Assembly: GCF_001280565.1 (NCBI RefSeq)
Contig: NZ_LGRO01000001.1
Span: 2,294,001 to 2,358,000 of the forward strand
DNA: 64,000 nucleotides
Direction: 5' to 3'
DNA from: Sulfobacillus thermosulfidooxidans
GTDB taxonomy: Bacteria; Bacillota; Sulfobacillia; Sulfobacillales; Sulfobacillaceae
The translations under genes were made by a program, and so were the position numbers. Below the pieces are notes generated by a model. That model worked only from the letters and a program-made list of their open reading frames with translations. It did not search any database and was not told where the DNA came from. Of the stretch, positions 9,694 through 17,662 are shown piece after piece. Numbering within the stretch: the stretch's first letter is position 1; each line of letters begins with the position of its first letter.

Positions 9694-10148
9694 ACATTGT
9701 TGATCAAATTTCTGTGCCCTTAGGGATTGATACCTTGTGGGAGATGTTAACCAAAGACTTTGAACAGGTTGCCTATTGTTTGCCCGGACTCAAGGAATTC
9801 ACAGGGGAAGACGACAACCGTTATCGCATGGCCATGATGGTCAAGGTGGGCCCAGTGACTATGAATTTTGTCGGGCAACTGGTGGTAAAGGTCATCGATG
9901 CATCAAACAAAATCTTGAAGATGGAAAGTGCAGCCCGTGATCCGAAGATGGCATCGTCTACCACGATGAACTTGACCATTCAACTTAAAGAAGATAGCAA
10001 TGGGAGTCTCATCATCGTGGATACAGAAGTCGATGTGCGGGGGAAAGTGGCATCTCTTGGTTGGGGCATGATTCAACCCAAAGCCAAGAGTCTGATGAAA
10101 GATTTTGCCAAGAATCTGAAAGGGCTTGTGACAGAACCGTCAACCTAG
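9690..10148 (+). CDS. CoxG-like SRPBCC-family protein
   Basis: 152 aa, the usual length of CoxG-type proteins of the SRPBCC (START-like) fold. The N-terminus matches the family pattern of a small domain in which a Trp-containing helix is followed by a CLPGLKEF turn near residue 30. CoxG proteins accompany Mo-hydroxylase operons and have been linked to membrane anchoring of CO dehydrogenase; a lipid or substrate-binding role here is inference. The ATG overlaps the stop of the fused hydroxylase gene and has AAAGGAGA upstream within that gene. Confidence 0.85.
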   Translation: MNIVDQISVPLGIDTLWEMLTKDFEQVAYCLPGLKEFTGEDDNRYRMAMMVKVGPVTMNFVGQLVVKVIDASNKILKMESAARDPKMASSTTMNLTIQLKEDSNGSLIIVDTEVDVRGKVASLGWGMIQPKAKSLMKDFAKNLKGLVTEPST

Positions 10149-10186
10149 CCAATCTGAGAAAAATCGCCCTAAGGGAGGGATGATAT

Positions 10187-11050
10187 GTGCAATTTATTCA
10201 GCCAGACACTGTGGACGAGGTTTTAGCATGGCAATCACGACTGGGCCCAAACAGCAAATTCATGGCGGGCGGCCAGTCACTTTTGGCTATGATGCGACAA
10301 AAGGTTATTGAGCCTGAGGCGATAATTAGTTTAAAACGCGTTAAGGAATTGCACCGGGTCACGGTGCGCGAGGACGGCTCCTTATTTATTGGCAGTATGC
10401 TGACCCATCATGAGATTGCGACCCATCCAATGATTGGACGCTATGCCCCTTTACTAGCGGACACAGCCAGAAAAGTGGCATCGGTACAAATTCGCAATCT
10501 CGGAACGTGGGGCGGAAATATAGCACACGGGGAACCGGGAGCGGATCCCCCTGCTGCTCTGATGGTGTCAGATGCCCGGGTGGAACTAACCGGAAGCGGG
10601 GGAGCAGTCAGGCTTGTTGCGATCCACGATTTCTTTTTGGATTACCTGACCACGGATATTCAAGAGGGAGAACTCATTACGGGTTTTATCATTCCGCCCA
10701 TGCCTTTTGGTACGTTGAGTGCATATGACAAATATACGTTACGTGATGATGGGGATTTAGCGGTTGTCGGCATGGCTGTGCGGCTTCAAATGACACCCTC
10801 CCATCAGATAACGGATTTACGAATCGCCTTAAGTGGGGTCTCGGTGGTGCCGATTCAAATCCCTGGGATTTCTAAACGCGTGAGCGGCCAAATCTTGAGG
10901 GAACCTGTCATCAGGGATATTGCTGACTATGTGAAAAATGCTTGTGATCCGCTTTCCGATGCTGAGGTTTCCAGTGACTACCGCCAGTGGGTCATTGAAG
11001 CGCTGGTTAAAAAGCAGCTGTTGTCGTTTTCTTTGGCTCAAGGCTTATGA
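10187..11050 (+). CDS. Molybdenum hydroxylase, FAD-binding subunit (second set)
   Basis: 287 aa paralogue of the FAD subunit at 1156-2037. FAD-contact signatures are FMAGGQSLLAMM near residue 25 and GTWGGNIAHGEPGADPP near residue 106; the second departs from the usual GGS-AHADP by having Asn and Gly-Glu, which may shift FAD affinity or partner choice. Start GTG 10187 has AAGGGAGGGA 6 bases upstream. It should pair with the fused 2Fe-2S/Moco chain, so both hydroxylase sets have a full redox chain to FAD. Spacing to the coxG-like gene is 38 bases. Confidence 0.9.
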   Translation: MQFIQPDTVDEVLAWQSRLGPNSKFMAGGQSLLAMMRQKVIEPEAIISLKRVKELHRVTVREDGSLFIGSMLTHHEIATHPMIGRYAPLLADTARKVASVQIRNLGTWGGNIAHGEPGADPPAALMVSDARVELTGSGGAVRLVAIHDFFLDYLTTDIQEGELITGFIIPPMPFGTLSAYDKYTLRDDGDLAVVGMAVRLQMTPSHQITDLRIALSGVSVVPIQIPGISKRVSGQILREPVIRDIADYVKNACDPLSDAEVSSDYRQWVIEALVKKQLLSFSLAQGL

Positions 11051-11111
11051 TGCCTAGCCCGGACAATCCGGACCACGGTTCTATTGTCATTGCGAAAAGG
11101 AGTCTACGCAG

Positions 11112-12206
11112 ATGTCATTAATCGCTCATTCCTCTTCAGGTTCCAGATGGAAAGAAACACAGAAAGTCTTTGAGGCCATTGAAGACTCGTGGCAACACGG
11201 ACACGCAGCGGTTTTGGCCATGATTCTTCGGGTGAAGGGTTCGAGCTACCAAAGACCCGGGGCAAAAATGATGATGGACAAAGCGGGCAAGATGGTCGGT
11301 ACGTTAAGCGGCGGATGCCTGGAAGGTGATTTATGGCAATGGTCTAAAGAGGTGATGACCTCCAAGACTCCGAAGATCGTGGTGTATGATTTGGCCAATG
11401 ATGATCCCTGGGGCCTTGGCATTGGTTGCAAAGGTGTGATTGACGTGCTGTTGTTGCCCATCGACGCCAATGCCTTTTGGCAAGATATTCTTCAGGTGGT
11501 TCACGATCGTCAACCCTTTGCCCTAATCTATGAAAAAACCCGGATGAATCTATCCGCGGTATCAAACGAGCGTGTTTGGGGAGATTTTCTTCCAAAGGAT
11601 ATTGTCGAGCAGGCAAGAGCTTTGCTTCAGGATCCTAAAGTTCTCTCTCTATCTGACCCGCCTTGTGAGTACGTGATTGACCCCTTAGGGGAGGACGCGT
11701 CCTTGGTGATTTGTGGCGCCGGCTATGACGCAGGATGTGTGGCGGAGTTAGCGGACCAGGTGGGTTTTGAGATCACGATGATAGATCCGAAATCGCAGTG
11801 GAACACGAAGGATGTCGGTTCTTTGACGCGGCTTGTGAAGCGTCCTCGAGAATTAATGGGGCAGATGAAAGAAAAGCAATTTTGGTTAATCATGAATCAT
11901 CATCAGGCTCTTGATGAAGAGGCTTTGCATGTGGCTTTGCACTCGAGTCCGCAGTTTGTCGGGGTATTAGGGCCCTATGACCGAACTTGCGAGATGTTAG
12001 TGCATATTGGTCATGTCCTATCTGATGGACCCCTTTATGCGCCGGTGGGGCTCGATTTGGGAGCCGAGACACCAAGGGAAGTGGCGGTGAGCATTGTAAG
12101 CCAACTCATGATAGCGCGCTCGAAGAGTAATGGTTTGCCTTTGTCCGGACGCAAGAAGATTCACGGCGGTGATGATCGTCCCCTTTCCAGACGCTTAGAA
12201 GTGTAA
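11112..12206 (+). CDS. xdhC: XdhC/CoxI-family Mo-hydroxylase maturation protein
   Basis: 364 aa, the full two-domain form. The N-terminal XdhC_CoxI domain (about residues 20-95) has the GSSYQRPGAKM and GTLSGGCLEGDL signatures; the C-terminal Rossmann domain (about 185-340) shows VICGAGYDAGC. XdhC-type proteins bind Moco, promote its sulfuration and deliver it to xanthine-dehydrogenase-family enzymes. Its place at the end of the island fits maturation of both hydroxylases. AAAGGAG lies upstream of ATG 11112. It is probably the last gene of the operon, since the next gene is on the other strand. Confidence 0.9.
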   Translation: MSLIAHSSSGSRWKETQKVFEAIEDSWQHGHAAVLAMILRVKGSSYQRPGAKMMMDKAGKMVGTLSGGCLEGDLWQWSKEVMTSKTPKIVVYDLANDDPWGLGIGCKGVIDVLLLPIDANAFWQDILQVVHDRQPFALIYEKTRMNLSAVSNERVWGDFLPKDIVEQARALLQDPKVLSLSDPPCEYVIDPLGEDASLVICGAGYDAGCVAELADQVGFEITMIDPKSQWNTKDVGSLTRLVKRPRELMGQMKEKQFWLIMNHHQALDEEALHVALHSSPQFVGVLGPYDRTCEMLVHIGHVLSDGPLYAPVGLDLGAETPREVAVSIVSQLMIARSKSNGLPLSGRKKIHGGDDRPLSRRLEV

Positions 12207-12256
12207 CGGGAAAAACATATGGGGAATCAGCACAACTGAAGGGTAGCAACTTTCGT

Positions 12257-12691
12257 CTACGCCTGAGAATTTTGAGCGTGACACTTAATGCAGACACCGC
12301 GGATGACCACATCGATTTGGTCGATGGTGGCAGCGGGAGAATGGCCTTGAATTGTCAAGGAATTAATGCCCGTGATTTCAATATCGGACCATTGATGGCA
12401 CACAGCACAAAAAAAGTGGTGATGCGGTTTAAGACGCAGGCCATATAAGGCCATGCCGTCTTGAGTTGCTAATTCTTCACAGATGCCGGCATTGACCAGC
12501 TCGTTCAAGACTTTATAGGTGGTACCGCGGGCAAGCCCTGGCATTTGTCCAAGAAGGCGGTCACGGATTTGGTCAGCACTCCAATGATAGCCGGGATCAT
12601 TTAAAAAGATTTGCAAAATCCCTTGACGTTGTGGCGTGACCCGTAAACCCCGCTCACGAAGCAACGATTCCGCCGTGATGATTTCTTTCAT
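12257..12691 (-). CDS. Fur-family metalloregulator
   Basis: 144 aa with the Fur layout: N-terminal winged helix including RVTPQRQGIL and a recognition region TTYKVLNELVNAG, then a dimerization domain with a His-rich metal site (HHHFFC) and two CxxC pairs (CAVC and CIKC) for structural Zn. Fur, Zur and PerR subtypes cannot be separated by eye. ATG 12691 is chosen because AAGGTGAGG sits just upstream; GTG 12700 overlaps that site. It converges on the Mo-hydroxylase operon with 50 bases between stops. Whether it controls that operon is not shown by the sequence. Confidence 0.9.
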   Translation of the reverse strand: MKEIITAESLLRERGLRVTPQRQGILQIFLNDPGYHWSADQIRDRLLGQMPGLARGTTYKVLNELVNAGICEELATQDGMALYGLRLKPHHHFFCAVCHQWSDIEITGINSLTIQGHSPAATIDQIDVVIRGVCIKCHAQNSQA

Positions 12692-13395
12692 GGGCCTCAC
12701 CTTCTTTCGTCGTGACTAACATAAGTGGTTAAAGGGGAGTAATGCAGTAAGAAAGCAGCGAAGGTATTAAAGAAGACGCCGATATCAGCCATCTTTAATA
12801 CCCTCATAAAATATCTCCGGTCATTTCCGCCACATTCTCACTTTCCGTAAAAATGTTTAGCACAATTTTATCCCCCTTATGATAGCACACTTTGCCTTTA
12901 TTCATACCATAACGGGCAGGAAGGTGAAGAGCCTGGGCAAGAAATCCTCTATGGATTTCTGATCCTTGTTGGTGTGCATGGGGTAAAAGAACCGTTATCG
13001 GTGGGTATGATCTGATCATCGATGTGGGGTGTTTCCTGGTTCATGATGCAAGTGATATGAGGAAAAATTTATAGATCGTGTTCATAATACCGTCACCTAA
13101 TACCACACAATGCCTTTGGGGGACAGGATCTGACTCCGCAAGATCACGAGACAACGGCAGAATGAGTATAATAAATGCGAAATGCCCTTTCCATTATTAG
13201 TTAAAAATCATGGCGGATTGATTGCGAATCCTCATGACGGCTTGCACGATTTTTAGAGTTAGACCAAAGCGTTCAAGACAAAGGATGCTCCTTTTTCTCG
13301 ACAGAACGAGGATAACAAGGGACAGGGAGCATTAAGCGGATGGATTTTTCGAATAACTCATGGTGCCTGATTTTGATGGACGGGAGAAATGCGCG
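12692..13395. other. Intergenic region with inverted repeat and a doubtful 71-codon ORF
   Basis: About 700 bases between the Fur gene and the ketopantoate-reductase-like gene. It holds an 11-bp perfect inverted repeat (12763-12773/12792-12802), a 13-bp ATGATC-T-GATCAT palindrome at 13007-13019 and a minus-strand 71-codon frame (12804-13019) whose stop abuts the repeat. That frame has no ribosome binding site at its ATG; a 19-codon internal frame starting GTG with AAGGGGGA upstream is the only better-supported start. I do not call either a gene. Confidence 0.4.
12763..12802 (-). terminator. Stem-loop, 11-bp perfect arms, between a weak ORF and the Fur gene
   Basis: GGTATTAAAGA at 12763-12773 pairs perfectly with TCTTTAATACC at 12792-12802 around an 18-base loop. 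No clear U tract follows on either strand, so a rho-independent terminator is only one option; an operator or RNA element in the Fur leader (72 bases before its start) is the other. Confidence 0.4.
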
Positions 13396-14433
13396 ATGAG
13401 AATTGCGGTGATGGGCGCAGGATCTATTGGGACTATTGTCGGCGCATATCTTAGTGCCCAGGGCTTGGATGTCGACCTCATTACGCGGAATCGGGCACAG
13501 GTTGAGGCATTAAATCAATTTGGGGCAAGAATTACTGGGGCTACTGAATGGACCGTTCCTGTCCGGGCATTAACGCCCGATCAGATGAAAGGAACCTACG
13601 ATCTGGTTTTGTTTTTCACCAAACAAGGGCAAAATCATGAGGTATTAAAACATCTTCTAGGGTATTTAGGACCCCAAAGCATCGTGTGCTCATTGCAAAA
13701 TGGTATCCCGGAGGCTGATATTGCAGCTATTGTTGGCCCTGAACGGGTTATCGGCGGCAGTATCGAATTTGGCGCCACCGGCACCCTGCCCGGTGTGTCA
13801 CGGTTAACGACCTCTTTAGAGCATCTAAAGCAATATGCGTTTCAAATTGGCGAATTAAATGGCCAGATCACAGATAGGATTCATGTTGTCCAGTCCATTC
13901 TCGCCCATGTAGGCGGCACCCATATTTCACAAAACCTCGTGGGAACCAAATGGTCCAAATTATGGCTGAATGTGACATTCGGCGGGTTGTCCGCGGCTCT
14001 AGGTGCTACATTTGGAGAGGTTATTGATAATGATGTGGCGCTTCGGAGCGCGGTGTTTCTCTCCAATGAAACCCTCAAGGTGGGGCACGCTTGTTCAGTG
14101 CAGTTTGCGCCACTGTTCCGCTTCGACGTTGAATCATGCGAAATTTATCAGACCAAGGATGTCATCCCGTACATGGAAATGTTACGGCGTGTGATAAGTC
14201 CAGGCCGGGCCGTCAAATCCAGCATATTACAAGATTTGGAGAAGAATCGCCCCACGGAGATTAGTTATATCAATGGTGTGATCACCCGTCTGGGAAAGGA
14301 AAAGGGGATTCCCACGCCCTTTAATCACCTGGTGGTCAAACTCGTCAGGCAGGCCGAAAAAACCCACAGCCTGCCAACTTTCTCGCGAAATCTTCGTTTT
14401 TTTAAAGAATTACTTACGCAAGAATCCTTCTAA
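13396..14433 (+). CDS. Ketopantoate reductase (ApbA/PanE) family oxidoreductase
   Basis: About 345 aa. The N-terminus has the Rossmann NADP motif GAGSIGTIVGAYL; a central KQGQNHE and LQNGIPE stretch and the C-terminal helical domain (around NRPTEISYINGVI, GIPTPFNH) are typical of 2-dehydropantoate 2-reductases. These reduce 2-oxo branched acids with NADPH; many paralogues act on other substrates, so pantothenate synthesis is not certain. ATG 13396 gives the canonical MRIAVMGAGSIG start with CGGGAGA upstream; the frame extends to 13360 without support. No operon partner. Confidence 0.85.
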   Translation: MRIAVMGAGSIGTIVGAYLSAQGLDVDLITRNRAQVEALNQFGARITGATEWTVPVRALTPDQMKGTYDLVLFFTKQGQNHEVLKHLLGYLGPQSIVCSLQNGIPEADIAAIVGPERVIGGSIEFGATGTLPGVSRLTTSLEHLKQYAFQIGELNGQITDRIHVVQSILAHVGGTHISQNLVGTKWSKLWLNVTFGGLSAALGATFGEVIDNDVALRSAVFLSNETLKVGHACSVQFAPLFRFDVESCEIYQTKDVIPYMEMLRRVISPGRAVKSSILQDLEKNRPTEISYINGVITRLGKEKGIPTPFNHLVVKLVRQAEKTHSLPTFSRNLRFFKELLTQESF

Positions 14434-14528
14434 TCAACACTTTCATCCGATTCATTTCCTCTTAAATAGATATGATATCCCGATAAAAATTCGTTTTAAG
14501 GGAGAAATTATTTAATATTGCCATAGAG

Positions 14529-14543
14529 GATCTTGGCAAGATC
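14529..14543. repeat. 15-bp palindrome in convergent intergenic region
   Basis: GATCTTG-G-CAAGATC, perfect 7-bp arms around one base, between the convergent ketopantoate-reductase-like gene and the membrane LuxR gene. Too tight for a hairpin terminator; possible protein-binding site. Confidence 0.4.
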
Positions 14544-14600
14544 ATAGGCGCCGAAATGGTAAGGGTCCTGCACCGACAAACACCAGGGTTGTTGTGCTTG

Positions 14601-16031
14601 TTATTGCGGGACTGAATGAGGACGCGTGGCACGGCTGCCCTGGGTCATTAAGGTGACGAGCTCGAAACGGTTCTTGACGGCAGTTTTGCGATAAATGTTG
14701 CGTAAATGAGTTTTTAATGTGTTGGGAGAAATATATAATCGCTCGGCTATTTGGGGATGGCTTAGTCCGGATAACAGGCAGTGACAAATGCGGAGTTCTT
14801 GTGGAGTAAGATGGACAGACAAAGACTCGGCCCACATTTCAAGGTGCTTTTCTGACAACGAAGACGGCATGTTCATCGTGGAGGTCCCACTTAAGGTCTC
14901 AGGGGCCGGGGATTCCTGAAAGGGTTCGGCCACGGATTTTCTAGTAGAGGGTCTTCCAAAGACAAAATGAATGGTGGTGGGTATGACCATAAACAGGGCA
15001 ATTCCGGAAATTTCTTCGATCGGAAATTGTCCCGAGGAATTGATCCACCAAACCCCAATTTCTCGACCGATCACGGCTAACAAAACTGATACGCTAAGAA
15101 TCAGCGGAATATGTTTTCCCTGCGTGCGCTGAAGCCGGATGAGTTCTGCTGTCCACCAAAAGATGATAAATTCCCTGGCCAACCGGAAAAACGGGAAACT
15201 GAGCCAAATTGCGGACTTGGCTTCAAGGAGCATAATGGCAACCCCAATGAGAGTAATACTGAAATAGAGTAAGAGGGCATTGATAGGTTCTGATACCAGC
15301 GGAAAAATGAATAAGGCTGTCATGATGATGAGGACACTTAGCCCGTAAACATGAGCCTGGCTTGTCCAGATAGAATGGTCCAGAATTTCAGAAAAAGCTT
15401 GAGAAATAATTAAGACGACCCCCACAACTGCAAAAGGCATGACGTAAACGCGTCCTGCGTTTTCTCGCGATGTGCTCGCCATATCAGGAGGAGATGCCAA
15501 CATCACGGGATGATAGAGGGCTGTCATTACCACAGCGGCTATTAGGGGTAGCCACATCATATGGGTTAATTGCCAAAGGGCGGCTTCAGGCAGGCTCAAG
15601 GCACGGCCAAATAGTGCGCCGAATGCCCAGGTGGCAGCCAAGACTCCCATGTGTCCATCAGCGCGCACGAGTAACTGGTCAAACCATTGGCTAATGATGG
15701 GAACCGTCAGTATGCCTAAGAGAGTCTGCCACCATAAATGTTGAGCTTGCCAAAGGCCACCTATAAGAACGAGATTCCATGTTATCAAATATTTGCGGGA
15801 GACGAGAAAACGTGCGATCTGGGACAAGGGACGGTGGCGGTACAGGAATAAGAAAGCAGCGGTGATGGCGAAGGGAATTCCGGTATATAAAGAAGGGGCC
15901 GAAATTTTGGTAAAGGCCGCCACCGTTACGCTGATCCAGGCCGTTAAGGCAAAGGAATAGAGCAAAAAACGGCGGTGGTCTTGCCATACTTTCTTCCAAT
16001 ACATCGCGAGAGAAGCAAAGGGGCTTGGCAC
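14601..16031 (-). CDS. Membrane-embedded LuxR-type transcriptional regulator
   Basis: 476 aa. Roughly residues 20-345 are a series of hydrophobic segments (about 9-10 predicted spans), with no periplasmic sensor or kinase domain visible. A soluble linker follows, then a LuxR/GerE helix-turn-helix at about 400-460 with LTPQELRICHCLLSGLSHPQ and SPNTLKTHLRNIYRKT. This gives a one-component regulator tethered in the membrane. GTG 16031 follows GAAAGGA by 9 bases. It sits downstream, in the same orientation, of the TasA/SipW-like genes but is separated by a strong terminator and has its own leader rich in palindromes, suggesting autoregulation (inference). Confidence 0.82.
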   Translation of the reverse strand: MPSPFASLAMYWKKVWQDHRRFLLYSFALTAWISVTVAAFTKISAPSLYTGIPFAITAAFLFLYRHRPLSQIARFLVSRKYLITWNLVLIGGLWQAQHLWWQTLLGILTVPIISQWFDQLLVRADGHMGVLAATWAFGALFGRALSLPEAALWQLTHMMWLPLIAAVVMTALYHPVMLASPPDMASTSRENAGRVYVMPFAVVGVVLIISQAFSEILDHSIWTSQAHVYGLSVLIIMTALFIFPLVSEPINALLLYFSITLIGVAIMLLEAKSAIWLSFPFFRLAREFIIFWWTAELIRLQRTQGKHIPLILSVSVLLAVIGREIGVWWINSSGQFPIEEISGIALFMVIPTTIHFVFGRPSTRKSVAEPFQESPAPETLSGTSTMNMPSSLSEKHLEMWAESLSVHLTPQELRICHCLLSGLSHPQIAERLYISPNTLKTHLRNIYRKTAVKNRFELVTLMTQGSRATRPHSVPQ

Positions 16032-16101
16032 GATGTACCATCCTTTCTAACCCTGCATTTTCACCTGATGACTTTTTTCTAGGATTGTTCATTTATATTG
16101 C

Positions 16102-16125
16102 CATAATCAGGAATTCCTGGTTATC
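16102..16125. promoter_or_regulatory. Near-perfect palindrome 1 upstream of the membrane LuxR gene
   Basis: CAGGAATTCCTG core is a perfect 12-bp palindrome; with one mismatch it extends to about 20 bp. It is the nearest of three palindromes in the leader of the minus-strand LuxR gene. Confidence 0.45.
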
Positions 16126-16134
16126 CGTCGTGCG

Positions 16135-16152
16135 GCCTATCTTAAGATAGGC
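16135..16152. promoter_or_regulatory. Perfect 18-bp palindrome 2 upstream of the membrane LuxR gene
   Basis: GCCTATCTTAAGATAGGC reads the same on both strands. It shares the CCTAT...ATAGG edges with palindrome 3, 16 bases away, which suggests related binding sites for one dimeric regulator. Confidence 0.6.
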
Positions 16153-16167
16153 TGGCGCTCTTGGCTC

Positions 16168-16195
16168 TTACGACCTATATCGATATAGGTCGTAA
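16168..16195. promoter_or_regulatory. Perfect 28-bp palindrome 3 upstream of the membrane LuxR gene
   Basis: Fully symmetric 28-bp sequence with core CCTATATCGATATAGG and flanks TTACGA/TCGTAA. As DNA it would be an ideal dimer operator; as RNA it would fold into a 14-bp stem with no loop, so a DNA role is more likely. Confidence 0.65.
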
Positions 16196-16200
16196 AAGTG

Positions 16201-16247
16201 AAGAAAACCCCGCCATGTCCCGAGACATGTTAGGACCGGGACATGGG
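16201..16247 (-). terminator. Rho-independent terminator of the TasA/SipW-like gene cluster
   Basis: Read on the minus strand, CCATGTCCCG (16246-16237) pairs with CGGGACATGG (16222-16213) around a 14-base loop and is followed by GGGGTTTTCTT. It lies 61 bases after the stop of the last cluster gene (16308) and insulates the LuxR gene. Confidence 0.8.
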
Positions 16248-16307
16248 GATTTCATATTGATAAGAACCCTGGGAAGTGAGTCTTGTGGCAATCTCATGAC
16301 ATTTAAA

Positions 16308-16748
16308 TCAAGCACTTAACTGGTATTGAATGCGGATGACGAGATGGTGATGGTTGTTTCCTAATGGAATCGTTATCCATTTTTGTTGGTGGCGGTCAAT
16401 GCGTAGTGTATTCCCATAATGCGTGCCATGGATGCTAACCAATTCATTAATGTCCGTCGGATTGATTAACTGCACATGGGCCATTAATGGGGCGGAAGAT
16501 ACACGCAACGTCATCACAATCGTTCCGTTATGAGTGGTCATGGACTTGATCATTTGGGGACTTTTCACGACTAAGTTAATGGTTCCGGGTTCAAAGAACA
16601 AAGGGAAAGACGACCGCCAACTCTGTAACGAGCTTATTATCAAGCTTGTAATCAGAATACTTCCAATTAGAATTTTTAGCATTAAAGGACTTGTGCTGGA
16701 ATGGCGGCGTCTTCTCGTGCCGAAGTGGGTCAGAGAGAAATTTTTCAT
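16308..16748 (-). CDS. Small membrane-anchored protein of the TasA/SipW-like cluster
   Basis: 146 aa, not recognised as a named family. Basic N-terminus (RRRRH), one hydrophobic segment at about residues 22-42, then an exported-type domain of about 100 residues rich in beta-branched residues. GGGAGGTGATG lies 9 bases before ATG 16748. It is the last gene of the minus-strand cluster, followed by a terminator. The topology suggests an extracellular or envelope accessory protein; function unknown. Confidence 0.65.
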   Translation of the reverse strand: MKNFSLTHFGTRRRRHSSTSPLMLKILIGSILITSLIISSLQSWRSSFPLFFEPGTINLVVKSPQMIKSMTTHNGTIVMTLRVSSAPLMAHVQLINPTDINELVSIHGTHYGNTLRIDRHQQKWITIPLGNNHHHLVIRIQYQLSA

Positions 16749-16801
16749 TGTATTTCATCACCTCCCTTTTCATTAGCTGCTCGGCATGACTTCCGATGTT
16801 T

Positions 16802-17662
16802 TTAGGATGATGGGACAGATGCTGAACTACTCGGCATGGTCAGTACCGGGGCAGATGATGAGGACGGCGAGGATGAAGAGCTTGCTGCCTTGGGTGACGT
16901 AAGAGATGAGGATCCCGGTGCCGAAGAAGCCCCAGATTTTGACGGAACCTGGGAATTTGTCGTGGTTGTCGATGGTGAATGCCCTGGGGCTTTTTGGGAT
17001 GGGGCCGGGGCGGGTGACGAAGATGGTGGTAGTGATGAAGACGATGACGCTGAGGAAGACGAGGATGCGCTCGATGACGATGATGAAGATGAAGATGATG
17101 AAGCGGATTGATCAGAAGTCTTGGATGGTAATGGCGGTAAAGGAACTATTAAGGTATCAGCCGTTTGCTCGCTAAATCCTCCTAAATATACGGTGATTAC
17201 GGCTTCATACCGCCCGGGAATGAGGTTTGTTGGCGCATTGAATGACAAGGTATCGGCAGCACCTGGGCCTAAGGTCAAAGGGATACTCCAATGCATCGGT
17301 TCAAACGAGGGAGCAGGCGTCTTTGGGACCGGGACCTTGGAAGAATTTTTGGGCGACTTTCCGGGCGTATTTGTCTTGGGTTGGTGAAAAGCTGTGGATA
17401 ACATGAGGGAGATATCCACCGTGCATCCAAGAATTTGGGTTGTGTGATTGGCTAAGGTTCCGTATTCGATACTGCCATGGCGCGAAATAGTTCCGCTATG
17501 GCCACTCAGCGGTAGAGCTGTGGACATGGATAGGGCCTGAAAATCAAAACTTGGCGTCGAGGCTTGTGCGGTAAATGATGCATAAGTGCTCAAAAGCGGC
17601 AGAGCAACGCAGGTTGCCGCAGCAAGCAGACCCAAAGTGCCTAGTGCCGTTCCCCATTTCAT
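16802..17662 (-). CDS. Secreted protein with Ser/Pro-rich tail
   Basis: About 286 aa. An N-terminal signal-peptide-like stretch (MKWGTALGTLGLLAAATC, then ALPLLSTYASF) is like the TasA/camelysin leader style. Residues about 35-165 form an extracellular domain ending in a GAADTLSF / PGRYEAVITVYLGG beta-sandwich-like part; the last about 110 residues are almost only Ser with Ala, Pro and Lys. No LPXTG motif is present. ATG 17662 overlaps the signal-peptidase stop (ATGA), so it is translationally coupled to it and a likely substrate of that peptidase (inference). The frame is open to 17725, inside the peptidase gene. Confidence 0.75.
   Translation of the reverse strand: MKWGTALGTLGLLAAATCVALPLLSTYASFTAQASTPSFDFQALSMSTALPLSGHSGTISRHGSIEYGTLANHTTQILGCTVDISLMLSTAFHQPKTNTPGKSPKNSSKVPVPKTPAPSFEPMHWSIPLTLGPGAADTLSFNAPTNLIPGRYEAVITVYLGGFSEQTADTLIVPLPPLPSKTSDQSASSSSSSSSSSSASSSSSASSSSSLPPSSSPAPAPSQKAPGHSPSTTTTNSQVPSKSGASSAPGSSSLTSPKAASSSSSPSSSSAPVLTMPSSSASVPSS
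16850..17110. repeat. Low-complexity triplet tract encoding the Ser-rich tail
   Basis: Imperfect GAT/GAA/GAC/GAG triplets on the + strand, equal to TCN/AGC Ser codons on the minus strand, densest at 17030-17105. The open + strand frame here (Asp/Glu-rich) is a mirror of the Ser codons. The tract is prone to slippage. Confidence 0.75.

Noticed and set aside
12804-13019. 71-codon minus-strand gene
   Set aside because: No ribosome binding site, no recognisable similarity; only its final 19 codons have a plausible start.
16836-17111. Acidic + strand protein
   Set aside because: It is the antisense of the Ser-codon tract of the minus-strand gene.
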